Positions 22,923 to 34,505 of a stretch of DNA of 64,000 nucleotides are shown piece by piece; the stretch's first letter is position 1, and the number at the start of each line of letters is the position of its first letter. Both the position numbers and the translations under genes were made by a program. This stretch comes from Liolophura sinensis (lineage: Eukaryota > Mollusca > Polyplacophora > Chitonida > Chitonidae): assembly GCF_032854445.1 (NCBI RefSeq), contig NC_088302.1:34315979-34379978 (forward strand). Direction: 5' to 3'. The notes under the pieces are model-generated. The model was given only the letters and a program-made list of their open reading frames with translations, was not told the origin of the DNA and ran no database searches.

Positions 22923-24196
22923 TTGGTCGGAGCGAGTCGAATGCTAGAGGAATGTCATGGGTCTAGAATTTTCAATGACCATTGCACCGTTGAATAGCGG
23001 CCAGTAAATACGGTTTAATCAAAATTTATAATATAAATAATACCATAAGCTAAGAAAATACTGGAATTTTTTTCTGTCCATATATAAAGATTTGTATATG
23101 CCAACAAATCATTCTCTACTGAAATATTCGTCACTTATGGTGAGCTCTCAGTTTTAGTATAAGTCGTCTAAAATGGAAATATGCCCTATTTACATTCTAC
23201 TACTTGTATGCAACAAGTCGATAAGACAAACTGCATATTGTGAAAGCGACCCGGGCATAGACATAAACGCAGGAAAAGTTTCACCAATGCACACTTTGTA
23301 TATGGGAGAGAACACCTTGGCAATAGGCAATCCACGGTAGCTTCCCCTGAACTTAAGCTTTCGTTGAGTGGTTTGCCACAAACTGCTGCCGTGCATGCCG
23401 CCATAATGATTGTGGTAATCACAAATTGGAATTTATAGAAAATGTAACTGGAATTGCTTTCGGCCTATGGATTTCTGAACAATATAATATTTGTACAGAA
23501 AGATGTATTAGTCCTAAACAGTTGTCAAACTATAGCAGAAAGTAGATAGGGCCTACAGTCGAACTGCTAAACAAATGTTCAGCTGTTATTTGATGTGAAC
23601 CCCATGTAGCAAACGATATGTGAAAGAAACATCGTGTAACTCCCTATCCCTGTTCTCTTTAGTAATGTGCAAGAGGACAATGTGGTGTTTAATTTTTTAC
23701 CCGTAATTCCAGTGCAACATTCCATTGTCATATTACCCAAACCGCCTTAACTTGAAACTAACTATCCAGTTTTCTGGAGGAACTAACTAGTTGCAGGTTT
23801 CTTTGACAACAGAGCTTAACCTTCTATCACTCAGAATTACACGCTACCGGGGTTGTAATTTCACAAGGCGAAACTTTGCCTACAACGTATTTGTTCGTCA
23901 AGTTTCTTTCATCCAAGATTGTGTTCCTTCTGTTATTTATCTTCTTTATCACAGGTTCACTTGTTGAATTTAAAACTCTCGTGACAACGATTGACAAACG
24001 TGATGATATCCAATATTCTTCCGCTTTTGCCGTTATATTTGCCCCATATCATTGGTGTCCCGCGAAATCTGGCAGCGTCACGCGTGATATAAGCATACAC
24101 ATCATGTCAAAGACGATATGATAGCCTCTGTACGGTCATCACAGTCCGCTAACGATAGTTTGTTTTTCTGGCTCTTAAAACAGTGGTTTTGTATAT
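22923..24196. other. Single-copy spacer; weak exon-like patch at 23.9 kb
   Basis: No gene is recognised. At about 23,925-23,956 there is a good polypyrimidine tract, TCTTCTTTATCACAG, followed by an open frame to a TGA at 24119-24121. The frame has no relatives known to me and no donor, so this could be a chance acceptor-like sequence. Confidence 0.3.
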
Positions 24197-24583
24197 CCTA
24201 CAGATAAGAAGTCAAAGCCATGCATAAACACGTGAACAATCCTACAGATAAGAAGTCAAAGCCATGCATAATCACGTGAACAATCCTACAGATAAGAAGT
24301 CAAAGCCATGCATAATCACGTGAACAATCCTACAGATAAGAAGTCAAAGCCATGCATAATCACGTGAACAATCCTACAGATAAGAAGTCAAAGCCATGCA
24401 TAATAACGTGAACAATCCTATAGATAAGAAGTCAAAGTCATGCATAATCACGTGAACAATCCTACAGATAAGAAGTCAAAGCCATGCATAATAACGTGAA
24501 CAATCCTACAGATAAGAAGTCAAAGCCATGCATAATCACGTGAACAATCCTACAGATAAGAAGTCAAAGCCATCCATAAACGC
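24197..24583. repeat. 44-bp minisatellite, about 8.8 copies
   Basis: Units begin at 24197 and every 44 bases after that up to 24549. Each has CCTACAGATAAGAAGTCAAA, GCCATGCATA and ATCACGTGAACAAT. Copies differ by one or two bases, so the array is young. Every full unit carries the palindrome CACGTG or its variant AACGTG. Confidence 0.97.
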
Positions 24584-25059
24584 ATCATATTAATGATAAA
24601 ATCCTGTGGTAAAAACTGAAAACAGATGTTAGATAGAATAAAGTTTATCCTTAAAATCATTATCGAAATAACGCTTTCCATCGTAAACACTGCTAAAGTT
24701 CTATTAAATATAATCTTTCAAAATTTATACGTGTATACATTGTTCTATTCCAGTGTACTAACTATACCATTACAAAGAACATACATGTATGTAGGTAAAT
24801 ATGGCGAAAAATTTATTTCGGCCATGTGCCAGATATAAATCTCATTTACAGTCTAGTGCTAACATTAAACAAAAAGTCAAAGAAGTAAATAAATAATTCA
24901 GTCGTCCCCGAAATAGCTCTAGTTCGCACTTAATATTTATCTAAACCTGTCAAAAACTTCATATGATTAACGTACATTATTAGAAAATCACGCACACGAT
25001 GAGGCTCCATTAACCCTCAGTTCGCGAAGGAAGTCTTTAATATGTATAAAATTATTACG
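24584..25059. other. AT-rich spacer
   Basis: No gene, no tandem repeat and no SINE is seen. A 70-codon plus-strand frame (24626-24838) is AT-driven. Confidence 0.45.
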
Positions 25060-25240
25060 ATCTAAAGAGAAAAACCAGAGCAGCGATCGCTGTGTGACAG
25101 CTGGCAAATGGCCACACCTTATTGTTGAAATCCGTGCTGTTGTCATTTTACCTCTGTCAGGGTTTTATTATGACTGCTGATATAAATAACTAAATAGTAA
25201 CAATGCTTATACATCCCCCTAGCATCATGGCGTAAGCTTG
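25060..25240 (-). repeat. Dispersed repeat R, minus-strand copy
   Basis: On the minus strand it reads GTGGCCATTTGCCAGCTGTC, GCGATCGCTGCTCTGGTTTT and, about 100 bases away, CGCCATGATGCTAGGGGGAT. Core order and spacing resemble the copy at 7.72-7.90 kb, including the rearranged GTTAGGGGG part, so those two copies belong to one subfamily. Confidence 0.6.
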
Positions 25241-25794
25241 GTAAATAAGGTTACAAATTGCCGTGATATTAATTACTGTTTGTTAGACATTATTGGTAAG
25301 AAAATTACTCAAATTACTGTGTTGCCACCACATTTAATGACCAAATACCATACCATATGCATACCTTTTAGACAACATAAATGGGTTTTGCATACGCAAA
25401 AAAGTCTTTAGAATGGTTTTGGAAAAACACTTTACAAAATTTGCTTATCCGGTGTCTCATTTGATGTGTTGTACCAAAGCAACAACGCATGGTGTTTCAG
25501 AACAAATATTATTAATTTTAAATTCTTGTCCCTTAACCTCCCAACATCAAGAGCAAAATAAGGGGACTGCAAAACATTAAGAATTATAACGCATGTGCCG
25601 CTTTGACTTACTGTGCCCTTTCCTTTAAACATCATCTCAAGACATATGTTCAGAAAGGGGAGATAATTCTCAACGGCATAAACATCTACGGTTAAATGTG
25701 ATTATGAACAAAACCGTGATGATTTTTAACATCTGAGCAAAGCAGGTCTGTATGAAACATTGTTCGGTTTATGTTCACAGCATTACTGTGACAC

Positions 25795-25895
25795 ATAATG
25801 CTAGACTATAATTAAAGACGTTTAGCACAGAGAATAAAGCCAGTGCAGCGGAGACAGTGTGACAGCCGACAAATGGTCACAGTTAACCCTTTAAC
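25795..25895 (-). repeat. Dispersed repeat R, minus-strand copy
   Basis: The minus strand gives AACTGTGACCATTTGTCGGC and CACTGTCTCCGCTGCACTGG. Immediately to the right begins the 19-bp minisatellite. Confidence 0.55.
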
Positions 25896-25950
25896 TACAG
25901 AATCTTGTCCATCACGTGAATTTACCTCAGTTCATGTCTAGGCTTACGTA

Positions 25951-26380
25951 GTAGCAAATTACAAACCCCGTAGCAAATTTCAAACCCCGTAGCAAATTTC
26001 AAACCCCGTAGCAAATTACAAACCCCGTAGCAAATTACAAACCTTGTAGCAAATTACAAACCCCGTAGCAAATTTCAAACCCCGTAGCAAATTACAAACC
26101 CCGTAGCAAATTTCAAACCCCGTAGTAAATTACAAACCCCGTAGCAAATTACAAACCCCGTTACAAACCCCGTAGCAAATTTCAAACCCCGTAGCAAATT
26201 ACAAACCCCGTAGCAAATTACAAACCCCGTAGAAAATTACAAACCCCGTAGCAAATTTCAAACCCCGTAGCAAATTACAAACCCCGTAGCAAATTACAAA
26301 CCCCGTAGCAAATTACAAACCCCGTAGCAAATTACAAACCTCGTAGCAAATTACAAAACTTGTAGCAAATTACAAGCCCC
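25951..26380. repeat. 19-bp minisatellite, about 22-23 copies
   Basis: The unit is GTAGCAAATTACAAACCCC. A second version with TTTCAAA in place of TTACAAA alternates irregularly with it, and one unit near 26,160 is truncated. No spacers are present. Edge units are the most diverged (CTTGTAGCAAATTACAAGCC at the right), as is usual for minisatellites. Confidence 0.97.
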
Positions 26381-26430
26381 TTAGCAACACGGCTAGTTTG
26401 CTGCTCTGGTTTTACTCTCTTGCAAATCTG
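26381..26430 (+). repeat. Dispersed repeat R, plus-strand fragment
   Basis: TTTGCTGCTCTGGTTTTACT with CTCTTGCAAAT matches the R core in plus orientation. With the minus-strand copy at 25.8 kb it flanks the 19-bp minisatellite in inverted orientation. Confidence 0.45.
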
Positions 26431-27759
26431 TTTTATACTATGCACATATTATACTGGTGGATTGCATGACGAGACACTTGTTGAGAAAAGGTATTCTAAT
26501 GAGGAAAGCTGATCAGCGCTAATCCCATGGGATGGTGAAGATAAACGGTTCAACACACTGACAATGTCCCCCCTTACACATCTGTAATCACAACCCGGCG
26601 TTCCCAAGCTCGTTTATTTATCCAGAACCTAGCCGTTTGGAAGTGCGATAACCTAAAGCTGCCATCGATTCCAACAGAACAAGGATATATTCCCAAAAGG
26701 CCACTTTCGTGTCGAGATGAAGCATGGGTTGCCAGAACGCTATCGTTGTAAGAGGCTGGGTGGAGCTACGGTGACAGAACCGGTCCACGTGTCCAAATCT
26801 GGAGTAGAGAAAGCAATATGTCACTGTCTTTCGTTATTTTAGCGCTTTTCGTACACATGTTTCAAAGCTGCATTGTAGTTAAACCTGACTATAGAAATGA
26901 CTTAATCCATGTATAAACGACGGAAATCTGATGTTGCTTTCGAACTGTCTGCTCAGTGGATTTTTTTTTTCGTTGTACAATTCTGTTTATCCCCGCATAT
27001 TGCAGTTTGAATGGGATACATCAATCTCGCCAGAGGTGACGTTTCTTTAACTCATCTGATGTCAAGTGAGCCGTGAGCGGCATCCAGATTCGTAATACTA
27101 GGCTTATCATACATGTATAACATTTCAGATATAACTAAAAATTGGTTGCACAGTTCAAAAATGTCTTTCCCGATGTCAGCGTACAAAGACTGACGTATCT
27201 ACGATAAGACTGAGACAGCACCACTTTTCGTGAATGTCTTCACTGTGGCTATAATTACGCTCAAAGCAATTTTACCGGGAAAAGTCTCTACCCACCTAAC
27301 TCCAGTAAAGACAAAAAGAAAGAGTGAGAAGCCAATCTGTGTGCGATGTCAGGAAAATCACGTGAGGGATTCTAATCGATTATCATGCGAACAGGATTTC
27401 TTTTCGCTGTGTTTCGCTGTGATTAACGTGTCTTTGGCATTGTCGCCGATGGATACCTTGACGATTTCAGGCGATGTCCAGTTATACTTCTCTAACATTC
27501 AAAAAGCATGTAGCGTCTATATAACAACGATTGTATATGCGTAAATCTGAGTGGAATTTTACAGGAATACATCAACTTTTCTGTGACTTTTCCACACAGT
27601 CTTTGTTTTCATGACTGACTCAAGAAACAACAACTAGAACGAATGTACAGCTTATCAGTGTGAGTTGTCAGCAATTTTCTTTCTGATTCTGCATGCAAAT
27701 TTTACGTCACACCTTGCCTCTTTTTGGATGTAACAAGCTTTACCACTGAAACATACGTG
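26431..27759. other. Single-copy spacer with one Cys-containing open frame
   Basis: No gene is established. The frame from 27230 to 27541 has no ATG start. It encodes a Cys-x-x-Cys part (ICVRCQENHV, then SCEQDF) after a basic stretch. That pattern can occur in Cys-rich extracellular modules of receptors, but the second Cys pair is missing and I cannot assign a family. Confidence 0.3.
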
Positions 27760-27996
27760 TTGAGGTTTTTATTTATTTAACTATTTATTTATTTATTTGA
27801 TGTTTTACGCCGTACTCAAGAATATTTCACTTATACGACGGTGGCCAGCATTATGATGGGTGGAAACCGGGCAGAGCCCGGGGGAAACCCACGACCATCC
27901 GCAAGTTGATGGCATACCTTCCCACTTACGGCCGGAGGGGAAGCCAGCATGAGCTGGACTTGAACTCACAGCGGCCGCATTGAGGTTTTTATTTAT
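27760..27996 (-). mobile_element. 5'-truncated family-1 SINE with perfect 17-bp target site duplication
   Basis: The element (27777-27979) is antisense: TTTTACGCCGTACTCAAGAA, TTCACTTATACGACGGTGGC, CAGCATTATGATGGGTGG, GGCCGGAGGGGAAGCCAGC and GCTGGACTTGAACTCACAGC follow the consensus. It stops just past the B box, so the head is truncated. The direct repeat TTGAGGTTTTTATTTAT lies exactly on both sides (27760-27776 and 27980-27996). This indicates a recent insertion by target-primed reverse transcription, which needs a LINE partner acting in trans. Confidence 0.93.
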
Positions 27997-28861
27997 GATG
28001 GTCATATATTATAGTGCGCATGAGCAGTCAAAACACATGTGCATCCATCTAAATATGACAGTCAAGGTAAAGGGATTACCCATGCTCTAAATTTGTGTCC
28101 TTGTTTCCATATCCCAAGGGAAATCAAAGCTATGGGAAAACTTATTTGCGTTTTTCAAACACACAACCATTCCAATTTATCTTCGTGCCAACGAAATCGA
28201 GTCCAGAATAATAAAATGGCTTATTCGAAAGTTGACATGTCCGGCTGAAAATTGCAAGCAGACCTGTAAACGAAGCTGTCAGTCTAAACCACATGCACAG
28301 GAGCTAGAAATTACAGAAACAGTTTAGAATGAAATCTTGTTTTACTTTCCATGCTGTCTTTTGTAATGCATTAACCCTCTGAGTCAGTTTCGGGATTCCC
28401 GCTTTACACAATGGGAGAGGTCATGCACGGGTCAATCCGGTATTACTAACCGCGACTGCACTGGTTGTATGATGTCTTTGAAATAGCATTTAAATGGACC
28501 AGCACTGTATAAAGTTAAAGGTAAAATAACTGTACGGTTCCAGGCGAAACTATAATAGTATGACATAAATATTGTCAAGGGTAAACAAAATGAAGAAAAA
28601 TACATTCCTAGACCAAATCATCCACTTTTAAAATAATGACTTTAAGTATAAACAAATTCTGCCCCAAGTATGTCCTTCCTGACGTTCACAGCTATCCGTA
28701 AATCTAGGTGTCGAATCAGACATTTGCATATTACCTGTCACTCATGATGGATGTTACAGGCCACCAATCCCGAGAACAACTGATGATCCCAAAATCATCG
28801 ATCACAATCTTTCAAGAACAGCGAAGTTCTTAAACGTATGTATGAGTGCTTGGGGTTCATT
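27997..28861. other. Single-copy spacer
   Basis: No gene, SINE or tandem repeat is seen. A 69-codon plus-strand frame (28039-28248) is not recognised. Confidence 0.45.
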
Positions 28862-28970
28862 GTGGTACATAACAATTTTTCACTCATATGACGAAGAGGA
28901 GCCATTAAGGTGAGTGAGTGAGTGCCTAAAGTAGACGCTCCAATCACTAGGCCACAGGAGCGGTCCTAAT
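28862..28970 (-). repeat. SINE fragment with tRNA-like head (family 2), antisense
   Basis: The minus strand reads AGGACCGCTCCTGTGGCCTA, GTGATTGGAGCGTCTACTTT and then a (CACT)n tract; left of it CACTCATATGACGAAGAGG resembles the antisense 3' end of the SINE at 59.5 kb. Head and tail are therefore almost adjacent and the middle is deleted. The A-box-like part is TGGCCTAGTGATTGGAGCG. Confidence 0.5.
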
Positions 28971-30428
28971 TAAAAGTAAGAAATTGGAATGGATGTATAT
29001 AAACTAAAGACGTCAACGGTTTTAAATGAGGTTTGGAGGAGGTAAAGAATGCTATAGGCGCAAAATTTGAAAAAAATGTCCAAATTGTGCATCATGCTAG
29101 TTTATATATTGTCGTTAATAAAACAAATGCATCTCAATTGCGTTTTGTCTACATCTTCTCATTTATCCAGGTTAGCTATATTAAGACGATGCACATACAC
29201 CCCCTAGCCTCCGGGTTTAACTGAATTTAAAACATCGTGAAACAGAGTGAACGATCCGAAATTATAGATCGTATACATGGACGTGGTTGACACCAATAGA
29301 TGCACAGTTAATAGTGTGCTACGTATCACAGCCAACGTAACATTTAGTGGCCAACGATCTAACAATTCTAGTTGTCAAGAGGGTTGCCTTGTATTTAATA
29401 AAAACATACCGCACATCTGGCTCATGATTAATTGTCAATTCTATTTAAATACACATCTGTACGGCTCATTTGGATTGGTATAAAAGAAAATATCAAACGA
29501 TCGTTACACGGTATCGGTTGTCCAAAAGCTTATAATGAAAAAAAAAATGAATTCATATCTTTATTTCACAATCTGTGTAATGGGTCAAATCCTTTGAGCT
29601 TTCCGTTGCCATTGTGCGATTCAGGACGGTTTATTAGCGATTTAAAGTCGATTGCTATATGCTCTTTAGAAAGCAAATCTAACGCTTTGTTGTAATTTCC
29701 CAAAGGTACGGTTGGAGAAAAGCTTTAAAGTATGGATTTCATAACAATTACATGAAACACCAAGGTTAATGTAAAACATTGCCAGACATGGATCGCAATG
29801 AGAGAGATTGTGCCCAAGATTGTGACGCATCTGCTCAGCTTGGAAACATGGGTCATTTTAACTGATCACTAAGACTGTGTCCTGACCCTTGATCGCTCAA
29901 TAAATCAATTATTTACTTCTCTATTCTCCAACAAAACGCCAGAGCTCAATGTTTTTCCAACATGTCACACAGACGACTTTAACAATTATCGCAATGTCAC
30001 TGTCAGAGGCGTTCACGATAATTACCCATCCTCATCATCGTCAAGTTTTAATCACAAGTCGTTCTGTAGTTGCTTATCTTCTTTCGTGTGCTGGACATGC
30101 TTTCTTGGGATTACAGGACAAAAAGCTCTTCATATTAAAGCAAGTACCGATGTTGGTCTGTTTTTTCTATTTTGCGTATAATCTAAGAGCTTCTAAAAGT
30201 GGCCGTGTGAATGAACCATGAAACGTCTTCACTTTGCATGATTTCGCCCTAATTTAGTATTTATATACTTTCTTAGCTCTTTTATGGTTTACGTCGTTTT
30301 TTTAGAAATGGCCTTGCGATTGTTGACCTGGAGCGTCTATATTGGTTGACGACTGGTGTCAGTTTCGATGCATAGGTTCGCCAGTCTTCTGGAATGCTTT
30401 TTTGATACACTGGCTCGTGTATTCCGCT
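28971..30428. other. Single-copy spacer; one ATG-initiated 90-codon frame
   Basis: No gene is recognised. The frame 29949-30221 starts with ATG, ends with TGA and is fairly hydrophobic, but there is no domain, no recognisable splice border and no second copy. A random frame of this length is expected in 64 kb of AT-rich DNA. Confidence 0.35.
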
Positions 30429-30429
30429 G

Positions 30430-30456
30430 ATATATATATATATATATATATATACA
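30430..30456. repeat. (AT)n microsatellite
   Basis: About 13 AT dinucleotides are directly visible. Confidence 0.95.
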
Positions 30457-31509
30457 GATATAGGGTTGTCCTAAACTCAAGAAGAACACACCTGAGGGTT
30501 AGACAACACATTGATTTGGTCATGATTACATTTGAATCTGACCATGATGACAATATTTGAATATTTCTGGTAGTAGGTTCAAAGCCAAATCATGCTAATT
30601 TGACTGTTTTATCTAGAAATTTACAAGCTTTTAGCAAAGGGTAGCACTTTACTCTGGACACACCGTTTTCGCCCCCGATAGACTCATGTACTTTGAAATG
30701 GTAAAGTCTGGTGACGTGAATGCTATGACGTGAAGAGTGTCATATGAGAAAACCATTAAACAAGACTCCGAAAAGAAGTCGTTGCTCGCTTGAACAGCTC
30801 ATGTGATGCATCAAACTGTCCTTTTTTCTATGTAACTCAAGTAATTCCTTGAGCACAAGTCGTTTGTGTTGAACGTTTAGCTTTGAAGTTCAAAGACGAA
30901 ATAAGTACACGTCAAAACACAAAAGGTCGTACAATCAATGTTTCCAGGACATTAACGAACATAGATTGTTTCACCTGCAGAGGCTCAAACGCCTGGCAAG
31001 AAATGTTTTTATCACTTATTTGTCAAACAATTGTAGTTTAATTAAGTTCCTTTGTAAGGGAAATCACTTTTCACGAACCTCTTCATATCTCGACAAGCAT
31101 CAAAGCTTTTACATTTTACTTGTGACAGAACCTGCTGCAGCTTACGAAAAGAAAACGCCATGAAATTATATAGCCTTCTAGATAAGACGTTTGTCCCAGA
31201 CAAAAAGGCTTTGATATCATAAAGAGCTTTTGGTGAACTGTAATTTACAGTATAGATTTGTAGGAGATAAGAAAACCAACTTATATTTATTGGTTGCTGT
31301 CACTTTACTTAACTGGTTATCCAGCTGAGCCTTTGTCAAACTGAACGTTGCTCGGGATTCTGTAATTATTACCGATGCAGGCGGAAGCTCGGCGAGTACA
31401 TAAGCAATTTGAATCAGGTCTGCAATTAATGAAAAGAAAGGTGAAATTAAAGAAAACAGTGTATGATAAAGCTTTAAAAGATACAGACATTTGCTCAACA
31501 TGATTCTCC

Positions 31510-31512
<3 letters not shown>
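30457..31512. other. Single-copy spacer
   Basis: Nothing recognisable is seen apart from short AT-driven frames. Confidence 0.45.

Positions 31513-31585
<73 letters not shown>
31513..31585. repeat. (AT)n microsatellite, long
   Basis: More than 30 AT dinucleotides, with one G interruption near the end. Being self-complementary it can extrude a cruciform. Confidence 0.97.
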
Positions 31586-31713
31586 CCGTGCGATGAATCC
31601 CGATTTTTCTTTCATCGTGTTTTCTTTTTCAAGTTTTTATAAAAGAGTATGTTAGCCTATCAGATTCCGCATTAAGGTATTTCTTCTTTTGTGCTTTGTT
31701 ATGAATTAAAGCT

Positions 31714-31746
31714 GTATATATATATCTATATCTATATATATATATA
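31714..31746. repeat. (AT)n microsatellite, interrupted
   Basis: TATATATATATCTATATCTA followed by more TATA units. It directly adjoins an antisense SINE fragment. Confidence 0.9.
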
Positions 31747-31813
31747 GACGGCGACCAGCATTCTGGTGGGGGGAAACCGGATAGAGAGCTCGGGGGAAAC
31801 CCACGACCATCCC
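31746..31813 (-). repeat. Family-1 SINE, antisense internal fragment
   Basis: GACGGCGACCAGCATTCTGG, GGGGAAACCGGATAGAGAGC and CTCGGGGGAAACCCACGACC correspond to the middle of the SINE in antisense. The 3' tail is replaced by AT repeats and the head is missing. Four bases further on the homology of tandem unit U1 begins. Confidence 0.8.
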
Positions 31814-32369
31814 CCTAAGTAACGTGATGACGTCATAATTACTTTCACCTAAAATGAAATGACAAGTAACTTTGTCAAGAGAAATGGTATTAGGATAATC
31901 AAACGTTCAGAATCCATCCATATACTTATTGAACGCCAGTCCTTGAAGATCCACGATATATGTGTGCAAAAACATAAGTGTTATGTTTTTGTTCCAATGT
32001 CTTATACATTTCAGATTTACAAGCTACTCTGTTATTCCTCCAATAATCATGGAATATTCCAGTTGTTTGTAATCATCTTATAGCAAATTGGTGACCAGAT
32101 GTTGGAGATGCGACGCGACAAGCTGTGACAATTACACCCAATAACAAATAACATTCTTACGACGAAACAACATGGAACAAGGTTTCCAGTGTCCAACATC
32201 CACAAGGTCACGTTCCATTTTTTATTTAAATAGTCACATAGAATCCACTTACTCAATGTTCTTCACTAAAAATATAAATTCATACTCTGAATCTTGAACT
32301 CTTGGACAGGGTATTTGTATATTTCTTTCTTTCTTTATTTATTTATTTGTTTATTTATTCATTTGATTA

Positions 32370-32470
32370 ATGAGGGTTCCAGTCCTTCCCCCATACGGCT
32401 GGAGAGGAAGTCAGCATGACCTGGATGGGTGTTTTACGAAGTGCTAAAGAATACTTCACTTGTATGAGAC
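32370..32470 (-). repeat. Scrambled antisense SINE pieces at the left edge of the 27-bp array
   Basis: CCCCATACGGCTGGAGAGGA and AGTCAGCATGACCTGG are an antisense SINE middle. GGGTGTTTTACGAAGTGCTA and GAATACTTCACTTGTATGAG are the antisense 3' end. They stand in the reverse of the expected order, so the element was rearranged. The last part grades directly into the minisatellite. Confidence 0.75.
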
Positions 32471-33597
32471 CGGCCAGCATTACACCACATACGACAGCGG
32501 TCAGCATTATACCACATACGACAGCGGCCAGCATTACAGCACATATGACACCGGCCAGCACTGTACCACATACGACAGCAGTCAGCATTATACCACATAT
32601 AACAGCGTCCAGCATTACACCATATACAACAGCGGTTAGGATTATACCACATATGACAGCGGCCAGCATTACAGCACATATGACACCGGCCAGCATTGTA
32701 CCACATATGACAGCGGTCAGCATTATACCACATATGACAGCGGTCAGCATTATACCACATACGACAGCGGCCAGCATTACAGCACATATGACACCGGCCA
32801 GCATTGTACCACATACGACAGCAGTCAGCATTATACCACATATAACAGCGTCCAGCATTACACCATATACAACAGCGGTTAGCATTATACCACATATGAC
32901 AGCGGTCTGCATTATACCATATACAACAGCGGTTAGCATTATACCACATATGACAGCGGTCAGCATTATACCACATATGAGAGCGGTCAGCATTATACCA
33001 CATACGACAGAGGTCAGAATTACAGCCCATATGACAGCGACCAGCATTGTACCACATACGATAGCCATCAGCATTATACCACATATGACAGCGGTCTGCA
33101 TTATACCATATACAACAGCGGTTAGCATTATACCAGATATGACAGCGGTCAGCATTATACCACATATGAGAGCGGTCAGCATTATACCACATACGACAGC
33201 GGTCAGCATTATACCACATACGACAGAGGTCAGAATTACAGCACATATGACAGCGACCAGCATTGTACCACATACGATAGCCATCAGCATTATACCACAT
33301 ATAACAGCGGCCAGCATTATACCATATACAACAGCGGTTAGCATTATACCACATATGACAGCGGCCAGCATTATACCACATATGAGAGCGGTCAGCATTA
33401 TACCACATACGACAGTAGTCAGCATTATACCACCTACGAGTTTCCTCCCACCATAATGCTGGCCGCCGTCATATAAGTGAAATATTTTTGAGTACGGCGT
33501 AAAACACCAATCAAATAAAAAAATAAATATGCCACATACGACAGCGGTCAGCATTACACCACATATGACAGCGGTTAGCGTTATACCAGATCCAGCT
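32471..33597. repeat. 27-bp minisatellite derived from a SINE, about 36 copies plus 2 detached
   Basis: The unit contains CATACGACAGCGGTCAGCAT followed by TATACCA. Its 20-base core differs from the antisense SINE stretch TATACGACGGCGGCCAGCAT at three positions, so the array grew from SINE sequence. The main run ends near 33,432, a sense SINE 3' end interrupts it (33,440-33,528), and two more units follow. A period of 27 bases leaves open frames of 346 codons (plus) and 419 and 324 codons (minus), the longest in the window. They are repeat artefacts. Confidence 0.95.
33440..33528 (+). repeat. Family-1 SINE, 3' end inside the minisatellite
   Basis: TTTCCTCCCACCATAATGCT, GGCCGCCGTCATATAAGTGA and GAGTACGGCGTAAAACACCA with an A-rich tail. 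It is in sense orientation, opposite to the fragment at 32.4 kb and to the SINE sense of the array. Confidence 0.9.
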
Positions 33598-34505
33598 CCA
33601 AAACGTAAAATGTAAAACCAAAACAATAAAGTTACACTTGCAGTCTATTTTTCAAGGAAACCCTTTGTGGCGTCCTTACGTCAGCGAGACACTGAACTGA
33701 CGTAACGACCGTGTTCCGTTTATAAAGAACAGTTTTTATAGACGAAAAATGGTATTCAGCCAGCGTGGAACTGAAATCACCAACACCAGCATTTCTAGAT
33801 AGTTTTTATTCCCGACGTCTGTACCATTGAGTCCTCGTCGAGTAAATATGAAAAGTACATTTCATTGAAAGACAAGAGACAATAAATAAATACATAAAAA
33901 ATTAAATACATGTACATCAAATGCATGTAATGTCACGAGGATGCTTGTATATGTGGCGGTTTGGCCAGATATGCCACGGAAAAGTAAATCAGTCATTCTA
34001 TTAATACCTAACGTCAATTGCATCACAGTTCAATGCCTTCTTCATATCCGCTCGGCTCTGACAAACCCGTGTACGCGTGAGTTTTTTGGATTGTTTCTCA
34101 GCCCAAGTCTGTCTGAGGTGCTATTTATGGACAGCTGATCCATTTCAATCTCACCAATTCTTTACACTTGCCCTGCATCGACAAGTCATCGGCACATGCT
34201 CACAAAAAGTATTATGTTTTAGTCCGGCCTTCGCGGATTCTTTCACTTGTAATTATCTGGTAATTCGTAGCTTGGCCCAAAGCAAAATGAGATAAGTAAA
34301 GCACTGATAGTACTGTTGTTGGGTAGTCATGATTGCTGGCGTCAGTATGGCATTTCACTGCTATAGCTATCGTGGTATTGAAATCATGCAGCACAAAGGC
34401 TTTATTTATATATGACCTTAAAAAGAGGCAAACGTAAATATAAAGTATGCATCAGAACTGAAAATACCTTCACTTGTCTCTTTTTTCAGATGTCTTTCAC
34501 CAAAA

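Noticed and set aside
24197-24583. Possible CRISPR-like array
   Set aside because: 44-base units repeat without unique spacers.
25951-26380. Possible CRISPR-like array
   Set aside because: The 19-base units are directly adjacent with no spacers and the genome is animal; it is a minisatellite.
31317-31586. 89-codon minus-strand frame beginning with repeated Tyr-Ile
   Set aside because: Its start is read out of the (AT)n microsatellite.
32367-33626. Open frame of 419 codons on the minus strand, with overlapping frames of 324 (minus) and 346 codons (plus)
   Set aside because: All are produced by the 27-bp minisatellite, whose period is divisible by three. Several frames are open at once and the peptides are simple nine-residue repeats.
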